A stretch of 54,438 nt of DNA. Source: Clostridia bacterium. GTDB taxonomy: Bacteria > Bacillota > Clostridia > Monoglobales > Monoglobaceae. Below the pieces are notes generated by a model that saw only the letters and a list, made by a program, of their open reading frames with translations, was not told the DNA's origin and did not search any database. Shown piece after piece: positions 8,268 through 17,311 of the stretch. Both the position numbers and the translations under genes were made by a program. The stretch spans positions 1-54,438 of the forward strand of contig JAFYXN010000022.1 in NCBI GenBank assembly GCA_017546145.1. Reading direction: 5' to 3'. The first letter of the stretch is position 1. Each line of letters begins with the position of its first letter.

Positions 8268-10118
8268 ATGAGAAAAATACTGGATGAACTTAATTCATCA
8301 GACTATGTAAAAAAACTGAATATTTCCGAGCTTGAAATTCTTGCCGGGGAAATCCGCGAGTTTTTGATAGAGAATATTTCAAAGCACGGTGGACATTTAT
8401 CATCAAACCTTGGCACGGTGGAGCTTACGCTTGCCCTACACAAGGTTTTTGACTTTTCTTCTGATAAAATTGTCTGGGACGTAGGTCACCAGTCCTACAC
8501 TCACAAAATCCTTACCGGAAGACGTGACAGCTTTAATACCCTTCGTCAGGAAAACGGAATCAGCGGCTTTCCCAAGACCGAAGAGAGCGAAACCGACGCC
8601 TTCAACACAGGACACAGCTCTACCTCTGTTTCGGCAGCTCTTGGCTTTGCAAAAGCCTTTGAACTAAACTCCATTGACGCCTCTGCAGTTGCTGTGATCG
8701 GCGACGGCGCACTTACGGGCGGCATGGCATACGAGGCTCTTAACCATGCCGGAAGCGGCAATACTCCGCTTATTGTGATACTTAACGACAACGGAATGTC
8801 AATCTCTCAAAATGTAGGCGGACTTTCACAATACCTTGAAAAGCTAAGTAGCAGCGCACGATATATTACTCTTAAAACCCGTGTAAAAAACTTTTTGAAT
8901 AACCTTCCGCTTGTTGGCGAGCCATTCCGCAAGCTTGCGTACCGTTTCAAGCGTGTTCTTAAGAAAATCCTTTTACAGAAAAAGCTTTTTGAAAATATGG
9001 GTCTTGAATACATTGGCCCTATAAACGGCCACGACCTCAAAGAGCTTATTACGATTATAAGCTATGCAAAAAACATGAAAAAACCCGTTATTGTCCATGC
9101 AATAACACAAAAGGGCAAGGGCTACACTCATTCAGAAAAAAACCCGTCACTTTTCCATGGTGTCAATGCCTTTGACCCTGATACAGGCCAATCATCAAAC
9201 TGCAGTCCTCCCTCCTACTCTGACATATTCGGGGACGAAATGGTAAAGCTTGCTGAAAAATCAGACCGTGTGGTTGCTATAACCGCCGCAATGCCTGACG
9301 GAACAGGTCTGAGTGCATTTGCAAGCAAGTTTCCCAAAAGATTTTTTGACGTTGGCATTGCCGAGCAGCACGCTGTAACCTTTGCTTCGGCTCTTGCAAA
9401 ATCAGGATTTATCCCTGTGTTTGCGGTATACTCCACCTTTTTACAACGCGGCTATGACCAAATTCTTCATGATGCAGCCCTGCAAAATCTTCACACAGTT
9501 TTTGCTATTGACCGCGCAGGAGCAACCGGAAGCGATGGTGAAACACATCAGGGTATATACGACCTTTCATATCTTTGTCATATACCAAACATGACAATTA
9601 TGGCGCCTTCGTGCGAAGAAGAGCTGCGCCGGATGCTAAATCTTGCAGTGTTTGACTGCACAGGCCCGGTGGCAATCAGATACCCCAAGGGCACAGCCGA
9701 CACAGGCAGTTTTGGCAGCGCCCCTGTGAAATACGGCAAAGGCACAATTATCCGAGAGGGCAATGATGTTTTAATAGTTGCACTCGGCACATCACTCCAT
9801 GATGCGTGCGAAGCGGCAGAAATTCTAAATACTCAGGAAATTTCTGTCGGCGTAATGAACGCAAGATTTTTAAAGCCATTTGACAGCGAGCTGTTTCTAA
9901 GCAGCACAAAAAATTGCCGTCTTGTGGCAACCGTTGAAGATAACGTAGAAATCGGAGGACTTGCCGATACCGTCCGCAGAATATACAGCGGTAAAATTTT
10001 GGAATTTGCATATCCCGACAAGCCGCTTGTTCAGGGCAGCATTCAGCAGCAAAAGCTCCGTGCAGGGGTTGACGGCAAAACAATTGCAGAAAAAATCATA
10101 AAAGCATTAGGTGATTAA
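8268..10118 (+). CDS. dxs: 1-deoxy-D-xylulose-5-phosphate synthase
   Basis: A 616-residue thiamine-diphosphate enzyme that condenses pyruvate and glyceraldehyde 3-phosphate, the first step of the MEP pathway. Visible landmarks are GHLSSNLGTVELTLALH near the N-terminus, the TPP/Mg motif GDGALTGGMAYEALNHAG with NDNGMSIS, the catalytic-domain segment FDVGIAEQHAVTFASALA, and the C-terminal transketolase domain. Length is normal. I favour ATG 8268 after TATGGTG; a GTG at 8262 in the same frame is possible. Its position after the OLE-like RNA and oapA repeats the known association of OLE with isoprenoid genes. Confidence 0.96.
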   Translation: MRKILDELNSSDYVKKLNISELEILAGEIREFLIENISKHGGHLSSNLGTVELTLALHKVFDFSSDKIVWDVGHQSYTHKILTGRRDSFNTLRQENGISGFPKTEESETDAFNTGHSSTSVSAALGFAKAFELNSIDASAVAVIGDGALTGGMAYEALNHAGSGNTPLIVILNDNGMSISQNVGGLSQYLEKLSSSARYITLKTRVKNFLNNLPLVGEPFRKLAYRFKRVLKKILLQKKLFENMGLEYIGPINGHDLKELITIISYAKNMKKPVIVHAITQKGKGYTHSEKNPSLFHGVNAFDPDTGQSSNCSPPSYSDIFGDEMVKLAEKSDRVVAITAAMPDGTGLSAFASKFPKRFFDVGIAEQHAVTFASALAKSGFIPVFAVYSTFLQRGYDQILHDAALQNLHTVFAIDRAGATGSDGETHQGIYDLSYLCHIPNMTIMAPSCEEELRRMLNLAVFDCTGPVAIRYPKGTADTGSFGSAPVKYGKGTIIREGNDVLIVALGTSLHDACEAAEILNTQEISVGVMNARFLKPFDSELFLSSTKNCRLVATVEDNVEIGGLADTVRRIYSGKILEFAYPDKPLVQGSIQQQKLRAGVDGKTIAEKIIKALGD

Positions 10119-10119
10119 A

Positions 10120-10917
10120 TTGGCTAAGATACGACTTGACATTTATATGACCGAAAATGGTCTTGCGCCCAGCCGCAGCGCGGCACAGGCAATGATTATG
10201 GCAGGCGACATATATATTGACAACCAAAAGGCAATGAAGGCAGGCGAAATGCTTAAAGGCACCGAAACTGTTGAAGTCCGCGGAAAAGGCGCTCAATATG
10301 TAAGCCGTGGCGGACTTAAGCTTGAAAAGGCAATGAAGGTATTCCCTATCGACCTTGCCGAAAAGGTATGCATGGATATTGGTGCTTCAACCGGAGGGTT
10401 TACCGACTGTATGCTCCAAAACGGTGCAAGCCGCGTTTACTCAATTGACGTCGGCTATGGTCAGCTTGCATGGAAGCTGCGTCAAGACTTGCGCGTAGTC
10501 AATATGGAACGCACAAACATCAGACACCTGACAGCAGAAATGCTTGACGACACACCTGAGTTTTTTTCAGTTGATGTTTCTTTTATTTCATTAAAGCTTG
10601 TTCTGCCCGTTGTTTTTGATGTCTTGTCACAAAACGGCGAAGGCGTGTGCCTTATCAAACCTCAATTTGAAGCAGGACGCGAGAAAGTGGGCAAAAAAGG
10701 TGTTGTCCGCGAAAAATCGACGCATATAGAAGTAATAGAAACTGTACTTAATTTCACAAAGGAAATCGGGTTTCAGATAAAAGGCATTGACTTTTCGCCC
10801 GTACGCGGACCGGAAGGCAATATTGAATATCTTATGCATATTAAAAAATGTACAGAGCTTTCAGAAGAATTTGATATTACCCGGCTGGTAGAGTTGTCAC
10901 ATTCTCAGGCGATTTAA
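10120..10917 (+). CDS. tlyA: TlyA family RNA methyltransferase
   Basis: A 265-residue protein with an N-terminal S4 RNA-binding domain (about 3-62, RLDIYMTENGLAPSRSAAQAMI) and an FtsJ-like Rossmann methyltransferase domain. The SAM-binding segment is CMDIGASTGGFTDCMLQNGA, and the catalytic-core segments FFSVDVSFISLKL and LIKPQFEAGREKVGKKG follow. Family members 2'-O-methylate rRNA, although some were first described as haemolysins. The start is probably TTG 10120, five bases after an AGGTGA that overlaps the dxs stop; a GTG at 10111 lacks spacing to that site. It follows dxs and precedes nadK and recN, a common Clostridia and Bacillus order. Confidence 0.93.
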   Translation: MAKIRLDIYMTENGLAPSRSAAQAMIMAGDIYIDNQKAMKAGEMLKGTETVEVRGKGAQYVSRGGLKLEKAMKVFPIDLAEKVCMDIGASTGGFTDCMLQNGASRVYSIDVGYGQLAWKLRQDLRVVNMERTNIRHLTAEMLDDTPEFFSVDVSFISLKLVLPVVFDVLSQNGEGVCLIKPQFEAGREKVGKKGVVREKSTHIEVIETVLNFTKEIGFQIKGIDFSPVRGPEGNIEYLMHIKKCTELSEEFDITRLVELSHSQAI

Positions 10918-10946
10918 TCAAAGCTCCCCACTTTGGAGGTGGAATT

Positions 10947-11792
10947 ATGCAATACATAGGAATATATGTAAACCGTGAACGCGACAAAGACTTGTCTGCA
11001 ACCAATATGGCAGCCGAGGCTTTAATTAGGTGCGGAAAAACAGTCCTTGTTGACAGGGAATACGCATCAGAACTAAATATTGACGTAAGATTTGTTCCCC
11101 ATGACGAAATGCTTGCCAAGGCAGAGCTTATCATTGCTCTTGGCGGCGACGGAACAATTCTTAAAATAATAGCCGATGCCGCAAGCCACAACATCCCTGT
11201 CCTGGGAATAAATCTTGGGCATCTTGGCTTTCTTACTCAGGCAGAAAAGGATGACCAAAAGGTTTTTGAACGAATTTTAAACGAAGACTTCACCATAAAC
11301 GCAGCGATGATGCTTGAGGCTAAGGTCTTCCGTAACGGTCGCGAGGTTTCACAACACCATGCACTCAACGATATTATTCTAAGAGGCGACGGCGCAAAAA
11401 TGATTTCTTTGGAGGTTGAGGTTGACGGAACAGTTACCAACCGCTATCTTGCCGACGGAATCATTGTTGCAACGTCGACAGGGTCAACCGCCTACTCTCT
11501 TTCCTGCGGCGGGCCTATTGTCCACAAACAGCTTGACTGTATAATTCTGACACCTATTTGTCCGCACACCCTTAAGTCAAGGTGCATTGTTATTCCTCCC
11601 GACTCATCCGTTATTCTTCGGTTTGACCCGGCATACTGTGCCGAAGCCAACCTTAAAGCTGACGGAAATCCTGTAGGCCATCTGAATCCGGGTGACTATA
11701 TAGAAATTGTCCGCTCTGAAAAAAGAGCACCGCTGGCAACTCTTAACACCCACAACTATTTTGACGTTATCAGAAAGAAACTTTCTGATTGA
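10947..11792 (+). CDS. nadK: NAD kinase
   Basis: A 281-residue cytosolic enzyme that phosphorylates NAD to NADP. The diagnostic ALGGDGTIL motif is at about 64-72, the NE/D-type segment is ALNDIILRGDG, and the glycine-rich STGSTAYSLSCGGPIV is in the second domain. Length is normal. It starts at ATG after TTGGAGGTGG. In many Firmicutes the arginine repressor argR lies between nadK and recN; here recN follows after 22 bases and no argR is present. Confidence 0.96.
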   Translation: MQYIGIYVNRERDKDLSATNMAAEALIRCGKTVLVDREYASELNIDVRFVPHDEMLAKAELIIALGGDGTILKIIADAASHNIPVLGINLGHLGFLTQAEKDDQKVFERILNEDFTINAAMMLEAKVFRNGREVSQHHALNDIILRGDGAKMISLEVEVDGTVTNRYLADGIIVATSTGSTAYSLSCGGPIVHKQLDCIILTPICPHTLKSRCIVIPPDSSVILRFDPAYCAEANLKADGNPVGHLNPGDYIEIVRSEKRAPLATLNTHNYFDVIRKKLSD

Positions 11793-11814
11793 TACTACGA
11801 AAGGCAGAAACGCT

Positions 11815-13509
11815 ATGCTAAAAGAATTGCATATAAAAAATGTTGCAGTTATAGACGAAGTGCATATTGAATTTTCAGAAGGCTTTAATGTGCTGACCGG
11901 CGAGACGGGTGCAGGTAAGTCCATTCTGATTGATTCAATAAATATGGCACTCGGCGGTCGTACCAGCCGTGATATAATCAGGCACGGCTGTGATTTTGCG
12001 TCTGTTGATATTTGCTTTGAAGCAAACAACTCCGAGGCCTTGGCCACCCTTTCAGAGCTTGGCATTGACGCAGAGGACGGCATTGTTGCCATAAGCCGGC
12101 GTCTTAACACTGACGGCAAAACAACCTGCCGTATAAACGGTATGCTTATGCCTGCCAATATGGTTCGCGAGGCGGCATCTGCTTTGATAGACATTCATGG
12201 TCAAAATGACAACCAGTCACTTCTTAACGCCAAACATCATCTGGGCTTACTTGACGAATACGGCAACACTTCAACTCTGCTTGACGAGTATAAGGCTGTC
12301 TACCAAGAATACCGCGGCATTGAAACAGAAATTGAAAAGCTCTCGCAAAACGAGGACGAAAAAGAACGGCGTCTTGAACTGCTTAAATTTCAGGCAGGTG
12401 AAATCCGCGATGCCAAACTGAAGCCAAACGAAGACGAAGAGCTTCAGCAAGCGCGCGACCGCCTTTATAATATGGAAAACATCATTTCAGGTGCAGGTGC
12501 GGCATACGGCGCGCTGTACGGCGGCGAGGAGGGTACTGCCTGTGACTTGCTGCGAAAGGCATCCAGAGCACTTTCTGACTTATCGCGTTTTGACCCAAAA
12601 CTTTCCGAAAGCTTTGAAAGACTTTCAGCCGTCATTGCCGAAACCGAGGATATTGCCTCCGACATCAGCGAGCTTCTTTCAAAAACGGATTTCAGTATGG
12701 CTGAGCTTGACCGTCTTGAAGAGCGCCTTGACCTGATAGCAGGCCTGAAACGCAAATACGGAAATACTATTGAAGAAATAAACCAATTTGCAACAGATGC
12801 CGAAGACGAAGCAGGAAAAATTGAAAAAAGCGATGAACGTCTTGAAGAGCTTAATTCTCTGAAAGCGGCAACCTTTGAAAAATTGTCTGCTCTTGCAGAC
12901 GGGCTTTCAGAAAAACGCCGTCAGGCTGCCCAAAAGCTTGAGGCGCATATAGCCGAGGAGCTTACATCCCTCGATATGCCAAAGGTTCGGTTCAGCATTT
13001 TAATTGCAGATAAATTTGAAAACGGCAGCATTTACTATGGCGATAATGGCCGCGACAATGCAGAATTTATGATTTCCACCAATCCCGGTGAAGATTTAAA
13101 GCCAATGTCAAAAATCGCATCAGGAGGTGAGCTTTCACGCATTATGCTTGCAATAAAGTCGGTATTTTCTGCCACTGACAGTATTGACACAATGATTTTT
13201 GACGAGATTGACACAGGTGTAAGCGGCAGAGCAGCACAGCGCATTGCCGAAAAAATATGCGCACTCTCACGCAACAAGCAGATACTGGCAATAACACATC
13301 TTGCGCAGATTGCAAGCATGGCTGACTGCCACTATCTGATTGAAAAAAATCAGCAGGGCGACAGAACATCAACCTCGGTAGTGCCTCTTGACAAAGAGTC
13401 ACGAGTTGAGGAACTTGCAAGAATTATCGGCGGAGTTACCGTCACCGATTTGACACGTCAAAGCGCCCGTGAGATGCTGAAACTGGCTGAAACAGAAAAG
13501 GGGATTTAA
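11815..13509 (+). CDS. recN: DNA repair protein RecN
   Basis: A 564-residue SMC-like ATPase for double-strand-break repair. It has N-terminal Walker A GETGAGKS (29-36) after LKELHIKNVAVIDE, a Q-loop region DIHGQNDNQSLL, a long central coiled coil rich in Glu and Lys (about 150-400), a signature near IASGGELSRIMLA and Walker B TMIFDEIDTGVSG. Length is typical. I start at ATG 11815; the longer open frame from 11707 lies within nadK and is not expected to be translated. It is co-oriented within the OLE-oapA-dxs unit, and the rseC-like gene follows after six bases. Confidence 0.95.
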   Translation: MLKELHIKNVAVIDEVHIEFSEGFNVLTGETGAGKSILIDSINMALGGRTSRDIIRHGCDFASVDICFEANNSEALATLSELGIDAEDGIVAISRRLNTDGKTTCRINGMLMPANMVREAASALIDIHGQNDNQSLLNAKHHLGLLDEYGNTSTLLDEYKAVYQEYRGIETEIEKLSQNEDEKERRLELLKFQAGEIRDAKLKPNEDEELQQARDRLYNMENIISGAGAAYGALYGGEEGTACDLLRKASRALSDLSRFDPKLSESFERLSAVIAETEDIASDISELLSKTDFSMAELDRLEERLDLIAGLKRKYGNTIEEINQFATDAEDEAGKIEKSDERLEELNSLKAATFEKLSALADGLSEKRRQAAQKLEAHIAEELTSLDMPKVRFSILIADKFENGSIYYGDNGRDNAEFMISTNPGEDLKPMSKIASGGELSRIMLAIKSVFSATDSIDTMIFDEIDTGVSGRAAQRIAEKICALSRNKQILAITHLAQIASMADCHYLIEKNQQGDRTSTSVVPLDKESRVEELARIIGGVTVTDLTRQSAREMLKLAETEKGI

Positions 13510-13515
13510 CTTTTT

Positions 13516-13902
13516 ATGGAAAAGCTTGGTGTTGTTACCAAAATAAACGGCAACTATATGGACATAAAAATCCACCGCGACTCCGCCTGTGGTGAAAACT
13601 GTGCGTCGTGCGGTCTGTGCCAAAACCGCGAAATGACCATAACTCTTAAAAATACCGGCGGTTTTTCGGCAGGTGATGAGGTGCGGCTTTTGTCGGAGGA
13701 CAAGCACATTTTAAAGTTTTCTGCACTTGGGTATCTTTCACTTACGCTCTTGCTGCTTTTAGGTGGTGCTGTCGGAACAGCTTTGGGCAGCGAATGGCTT
13801 GCATTTGCGCTTGCCGCTATATTCCTTTTTACAGGGGTTTTTGTATTACGATGGATTTCTCCCAAAAGTGTTGAAATCATTGCAGAAAAAATTACGAGGT
13901 AA
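13516..13902 (+). CDS. RseC/MucC-like (SoxR-reducing system) protein
   Basis: A 128-residue protein with a cysteine cluster near the N-terminus, CGENCASCGLC (cysteines spaced 3-2-2), which looks suited to bind an iron-sulfur cluster or metal. Two membrane segments follow (about 76-97 and 100-120), then a basic tail. This is the layout of RseC/MucC proteins. In proteobacteria they affect sigma-E and SoxR reduction; in Clostridia a role linked to membrane electron transfer (Rnf-like) is often inferred but is not shown here. The gene sits six bases after recN with AAAGGGGATT upstream and two bases before the ABC-F gene. Confidence 0.8.
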   Translation: MEKLGVVTKINGNYMDIKIHRDSACGENCASCGLCQNREMTITLKNTGGFSAGDEVRLLSEDKHILKFSALGYLSLTLLLLLGGAVGTALGSEWLAFALAAIFLFTGVFVLRWISPKSVEIIAEKITR

Positions 13903-13904
13903 CT

Positions 13905-15830
13905 ATGCTTATAACCATTGACAATCTGTGCAAAAGCTTTGGACAGGATGAAATTCTTAAAAACATAAAAATGACCGTTAACGAAAAGTGCCGCTACGGA
14001 CTTATCGGAGTTAACGGTGCAGGAAAATCGACTCTGTTAAAAATTATAACAGGGTCTCTTTCTCATGACAGCGGCGAGCTTGTTAAAAAGCCGGGGCTTA
14101 CCATAGGTTATCTTGAACAAAACAACGGTCTTGAGCGAAACAACTCCATAATAGTTGAAATGCGAAAGGTTTTTGACGATGTTTTAAAAGCAGAAGCCGA
14201 AATGCGGACCCTGGAAAATAAAATGTCGGAACTTTCAGACCATAAATCCGATGAATACAGACGCATTGCCTCAGAATACAACAAAAATCAAGCGTATTTT
14301 GACAGCCGCGACGGCTATAACATTGATGTAAAAATCAAGACCATATTAAACGGTATGGGGTTTGGCGACAAGGACATGAACACTGTTATTTCCACATTAA
14401 GCGGCGGCGAGAAAACCCGTCTTGCAATAGCAAAACTGCTTCTTGAGGAGCCTGAGCTGCTTATTCTTGACGAGCCTACAAACCATCTTGATTTTAAAAC
14501 GCTGAAGTGGCTTGAGGATTATCTTATTTCATACAACGGAGCAATTCTGGCAATTTCCCATGACCGCTACTTTCTTGATAAAATAGTTTCACATATTTAC
14601 GAAATTGAACGCGGAAAGCTTTATTCCTACCCCGGAAATTATTCAGCATACCTGCCCCAAAAGGCAGAGCGTCGTGCCCGCGAGGAAAAGGAATACGAAA
14701 TGCAGCAGTCAGAAATTGCACGCATGCAGGAGTATATTGACAAAAACATGGCACGTGCCTCCACATCAAACAGCGCCAAATCAAGGCTTAAAGCTCTGGA
14801 GGCAATGGATATTCTTGAAAAGCCTGACGGTGACCTTAAATCAATGAAGCTGAAATTTGAATACCTCAAAGAGCCATATAAGGATGTACTTACAGTTGAA
14901 AACCTTGAAGTTTCAGTTGGGGAAGAGCCAATAAAGCTGTGCAGCGACATAAATGTTTCGGTAAAACGCGGTGAAAAGCTTGCCATTATCGGTGACAACG
15001 GCATAGGAAAGTCCTCGTTTCTTAAAATTATTCAGGGAATTATTCCAAAAACCTTTGGCGAGGTTACATGGGGAAAAAATGTATCGCTCAGCTACTATGA
15101 ACAGGAAAACCTTAATTTAAACAGCGACAAAATTGCATTGGACGAGTTGTGGGATCGCTTTCCCGATTGCCCCGAAGCCGAAATCAGGCGTGTTCTGGGC
15201 AATGTTCTTCTTACCAAGGATGACGTATTTAAGCCTGTTAAAATAATCAGCGGCGGTGAACGTGCAAAGCTTGCATTTTGTATAATTATGCTTGAAAAAT
15301 CCAATGTGCTGATTATGGACGAGCCTACAAACCATCTTGACCTGACCTCAAAAGAGGTCTTGGAAAAAGCTCTCTGCGATTTTGGCGGAACACTTATCTT
15401 TGTATCCCATGACAGATACCTTTTAAATAAGGTTCCTGACAGGATTATGGAAATTACCCGATGCGGGGCAGAGATTTACAACGGAAACTTTGACTCCTAC
15501 CGCGAGGCGTGCGAAAGAAAAGTACAGCAAGAAGCAGCTAAAGCCGCCGAATTGGCGCAAGCCGCCGCAAAAAGCAAAACTTCTGCCCCTGACGGCGGAT
15601 TTCGGTCAAAGGAGCAACGAAGAGCCGATGCACAGCGCAAAAACCGCATAAAAGAGCTTGAACGGCTTATAGAGGATGCCGAGCAACGTCTTGCACATCT
15701 TGAAGAAGAAATGACCCGCGAAGACGTATTTTCAGACTATCTGCTGATGAACGAAAAATGCACCGAAGCAGATACTCTCAGACAAAGTCTTGATGAATAT
15801 TTTGACGAATGGTCGACACTTGAGGACTAA
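13905..15830 (+). CDS. ABC-F family ATPase (duplicated ATP-binding cassettes)
   Basis: A 641-residue soluble ATPase with two ABC cassettes. The first has Walker A GVNGAGKS and signature LSGGEKTRLA. A charged linker follows, rich in Glu, Lys and Arg (about 240-300, the P-site tRNA-interaction region of ABC-F proteins). The second cassette has Walker A GDNGIGKS and signature SGGERAKLAF. Both cassettes show DEPTNHLD. A C-terminal coiled coil follows (about 570-641). ABC-F proteins act on the ribosome, as translation factors or antibiotic-protection proteins; there are no membrane segments, so it is not a transporter. It is close in design to YdiF/Uup types. It is the last gene of the unit, and a terminator begins at its stop. 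Confidence 0.93.
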   Translation: MLITIDNLCKSFGQDEILKNIKMTVNEKCRYGLIGVNGAGKSTLLKIITGSLSHDSGELVKKPGLTIGYLEQNNGLERNNSIIVEMRKVFDDVLKAEAEMRTLENKMSELSDHKSDEYRRIASEYNKNQAYFDSRDGYNIDVKIKTILNGMGFGDKDMNTVISTLSGGEKTRLAIAKLLLEEPELLILDEPTNHLDFKTLKWLEDYLISYNGAILAISHDRYFLDKIVSHIYEIERGKLYSYPGNYSAYLPQKAERRAREEKEYEMQQSEIARMQEYIDKNMARASTSNSAKSRLKALEAMDILEKPDGDLKSMKLKFEYLKEPYKDVLTVENLEVSVGEEPIKLCSDINVSVKRGEKLAIIGDNGIGKSSFLKIIQGIIPKTFGEVTWGKNVSLSYYEQENLNLNSDKIALDELWDRFPDCPEAEIRRVLGNVLLTKDDVFKPVKIISGGERAKLAFCIIMLEKSNVLIMDEPTNHLDLTSKEVLEKALCDFGGTLIFVSHDRYLLNKVPDRIMEITRCGAEIYNGNFDSYREACERKVQQEAAKAAELAQAAAKSKTSAPDGGFRSKEQRRADAQRKNRIKELERLIEDAEQRLAHLEEEMTREDVFSDYLLMNEKCTEADTLRQSLDEYFDEWSTLED

Positions 15831-15866
15831 AAAATGACTTATGATTTCTCATAAGTCATTTTTTGA
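15831..15866 (+). terminator. Bidirectional intrinsic terminator
   Basis: A 14-bp stem (15831-15844 with 15849-15862, AAAATGACTTATGA arms) has a 4-base loop followed by T-rich sequence. It ends the OLE-to-ABC-F unit and also suits the converging YabE-like gene. Confidence 0.85.
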
Positions 15867-15871
15867 TTTTC

Positions 15872-16954
15872 TTATTTAAGAACGTAAACCTTTACGTTGC
15901 GTCTGCCAAAACGTATTGCCTCGGCTCTGGTATCAAAACACAAATCAATTCGGTTGCCCTTAATTGCACCGCCTGTATCTGCCGCAATAGCTGTTCCGTA
16001 AATATAAGAACCATCTGCGCTTTCGATATACAGCTTGCTTCCCAAAGGAATAACCTTGGGGTCAACCGCTACAACACCATAAGTTGCTTTTCTGCCTGTT
16101 GCAGTAATACCATAACCCGGATGAGACGGACTTTTTCCGCAGCTTGAAGCATCATACGCAGTTGCATTGGCATTAATCACCTTGCTGTATGAAAGGCTGC
16201 CGTTACGCGAGGTCTGAACCGTTCCTGCCGTTGCTATTGTATAGCTTGCAGGTGATTTTTTGGGTCCTACTTCCCTTATCTGCGCAATGGGCTGTACCTT
16301 TACTTCCTCGCTCAATGTCTCGCGCGAGGTTTCAACACCATCTTCATACAACACCTTATACGAAACAAGCTTTGAACCGGGAACACCTTTTTGCACAAGC
16401 TTTCTTGCTCCGCTTGCCAGAGCTTTGTTTTCGCGCTCCTTTGACTCATAAGGAATTTCTTCCTCAATCTCAACGATTTTTTCCTCAACGCGGACAATTG
16501 TGATTTCATCAAAGTCTGAAACCTTCTCGTCAAAGCCAGGTGTAATTCTGTCGGTTTCTTTTGGGTTATAGCCCAGCTCCTGAAGAACTGCACCTGCGGT
16601 ACGTCTTGTAGCTATAAGGTATTTGCTCTCGCCCTTCTCGGTGACAACCACCGGAAAAGCTCTGTATATTTCAATTTTCATTCCGTCCTTAAGCTTTGTG
16701 TCCTCAGCGACATTTATGTCATCATGAGTTCCAAGAGCAATGCCCTCCTCTTTAAGGACGTCTTCAACATATCTTTTAAATGTAGTAACTTCTTTCTCAG
16801 AATTATCCCCGTCAATTATGACAATCTGTTTTGCACAGATACACACGGTACATATTACAGCAACAATAACAAGTGCCGCACTGCCCGATGCAAGGATAAT
16901 CTTTTTGGCTGATGAGGATATGTTAAGCATTCTATCCTTCAGACCATTCAGCAT
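15872..16954 (-). CDS. YabE-like cell-wall protein (DUF348, G5 and 3D domains)
   Basis: A 360-residue exported protein. It has one N-terminal membrane or signal segment (about 18-42), two ubiquitin-like DUF348 repeats (about 45-160), a G5 domain (about 165-240, including EIPYESKERENKALASG and VQKGVPGSK), and a C-terminal 3D domain (about 265-360) with NATAYD, DPKVIPLGSKLYI and the conserved DTGGAIKGNRIDLCFDT. This is the arrangement of YabE and related resuscitation-factor-like proteins, in which the 3D domain is thought to cleave peptidoglycan. A GAGGTGATTGG ribosome site fixes the start at ATG 16954, and a consensus promoter is at 17012-17041. Confidence 0.9.
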   Translation of the reverse strand: MLNGLKDRMLNISSSAKKIILASGSAALVIVAVICTVCICAKQIVIIDGDNSEKEVTTFKRYVEDVLKEEGIALGTHDDINVAEDTKLKDGMKIEIYRAFPVVVTEKGESKYLIATRRTAGAVLQELGYNPKETDRITPGFDEKVSDFDEITIVRVEEKIVEIEEEIPYESKERENKALASGARKLVQKGVPGSKLVSYKVLYEDGVETSRETLSEEVKVQPIAQIREVGPKKSPASYTIATAGTVQTSRNGSLSYSKVINANATAYDASSCGKSPSHPGYGITATGRKATYGVVAVDPKVIPLGSKLYIESADGSYIYGTAIAADTGGAIKGNRIDLCFDTRAEAIRFGRRNVKVYVLK

Positions 16955-17011
16955 CCAATCACCTCTGTTTTATTTAATTTTACGACCCACAAAAGTATCG
17001 TAACGTCATTT

Positions 17012-17041
17012 ATTATACTTGATTTTTTACCCAAAAGTCAA
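17012..17041 (-). promoter_or_regulatory. Promoter of the YabE-like gene
   Basis: On the minus strand TTGACT (complement of 17036-17041) and TATAAT (complement of 17012-17017) are separated by 18 bases. The 357-base spacer 16955-17311 otherwise holds a pyrimidine-rich stretch (about 17100-17170) and the divergent promoter at 17203. Confidence 0.75.
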
Positions 17042-17202
17042 ATTTGATTATTCTGAATTAAACCGATTTAACCTGATTTAATTTGCAAAATCCCGCTCTC
17101 AAAACACAATGAATCTCTTTTTCCTTCCGTTTTCTCCCAAATCCTCTCGTTTCCTCAGTCCTCACTCTTATTATTACCATATTTTTACATTTAATTTCAC
17201 CC

Positions 17203-17231
17203 TTGAATTTACCTTAATATTTTGGTATACT
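17203..17231 (+). promoter_or_regulatory. Promoter of the trmN6-like/rsmI unit
   Basis: TTGAAT (17203-17208) and TATACT (17226-17231) are 17 bases apart, about 80 bases ahead of the methyltransferase start. Confidence 0.7.
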
Positions 17232-17311
17232 TTAGAAAAAATATATTTAAAATATGTTAATAAATTTTTAATATTAGAATGCTAATATATACAATAGGAA
17301 AGGACACAATT

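Noticed and set aside
11707..11814. Upstream extension of recN within nadK
   Set aside because: RecN proteins begin at the LxELxIKNxA segment, which follows ATG 11815, and no ribosome site is present upstream.
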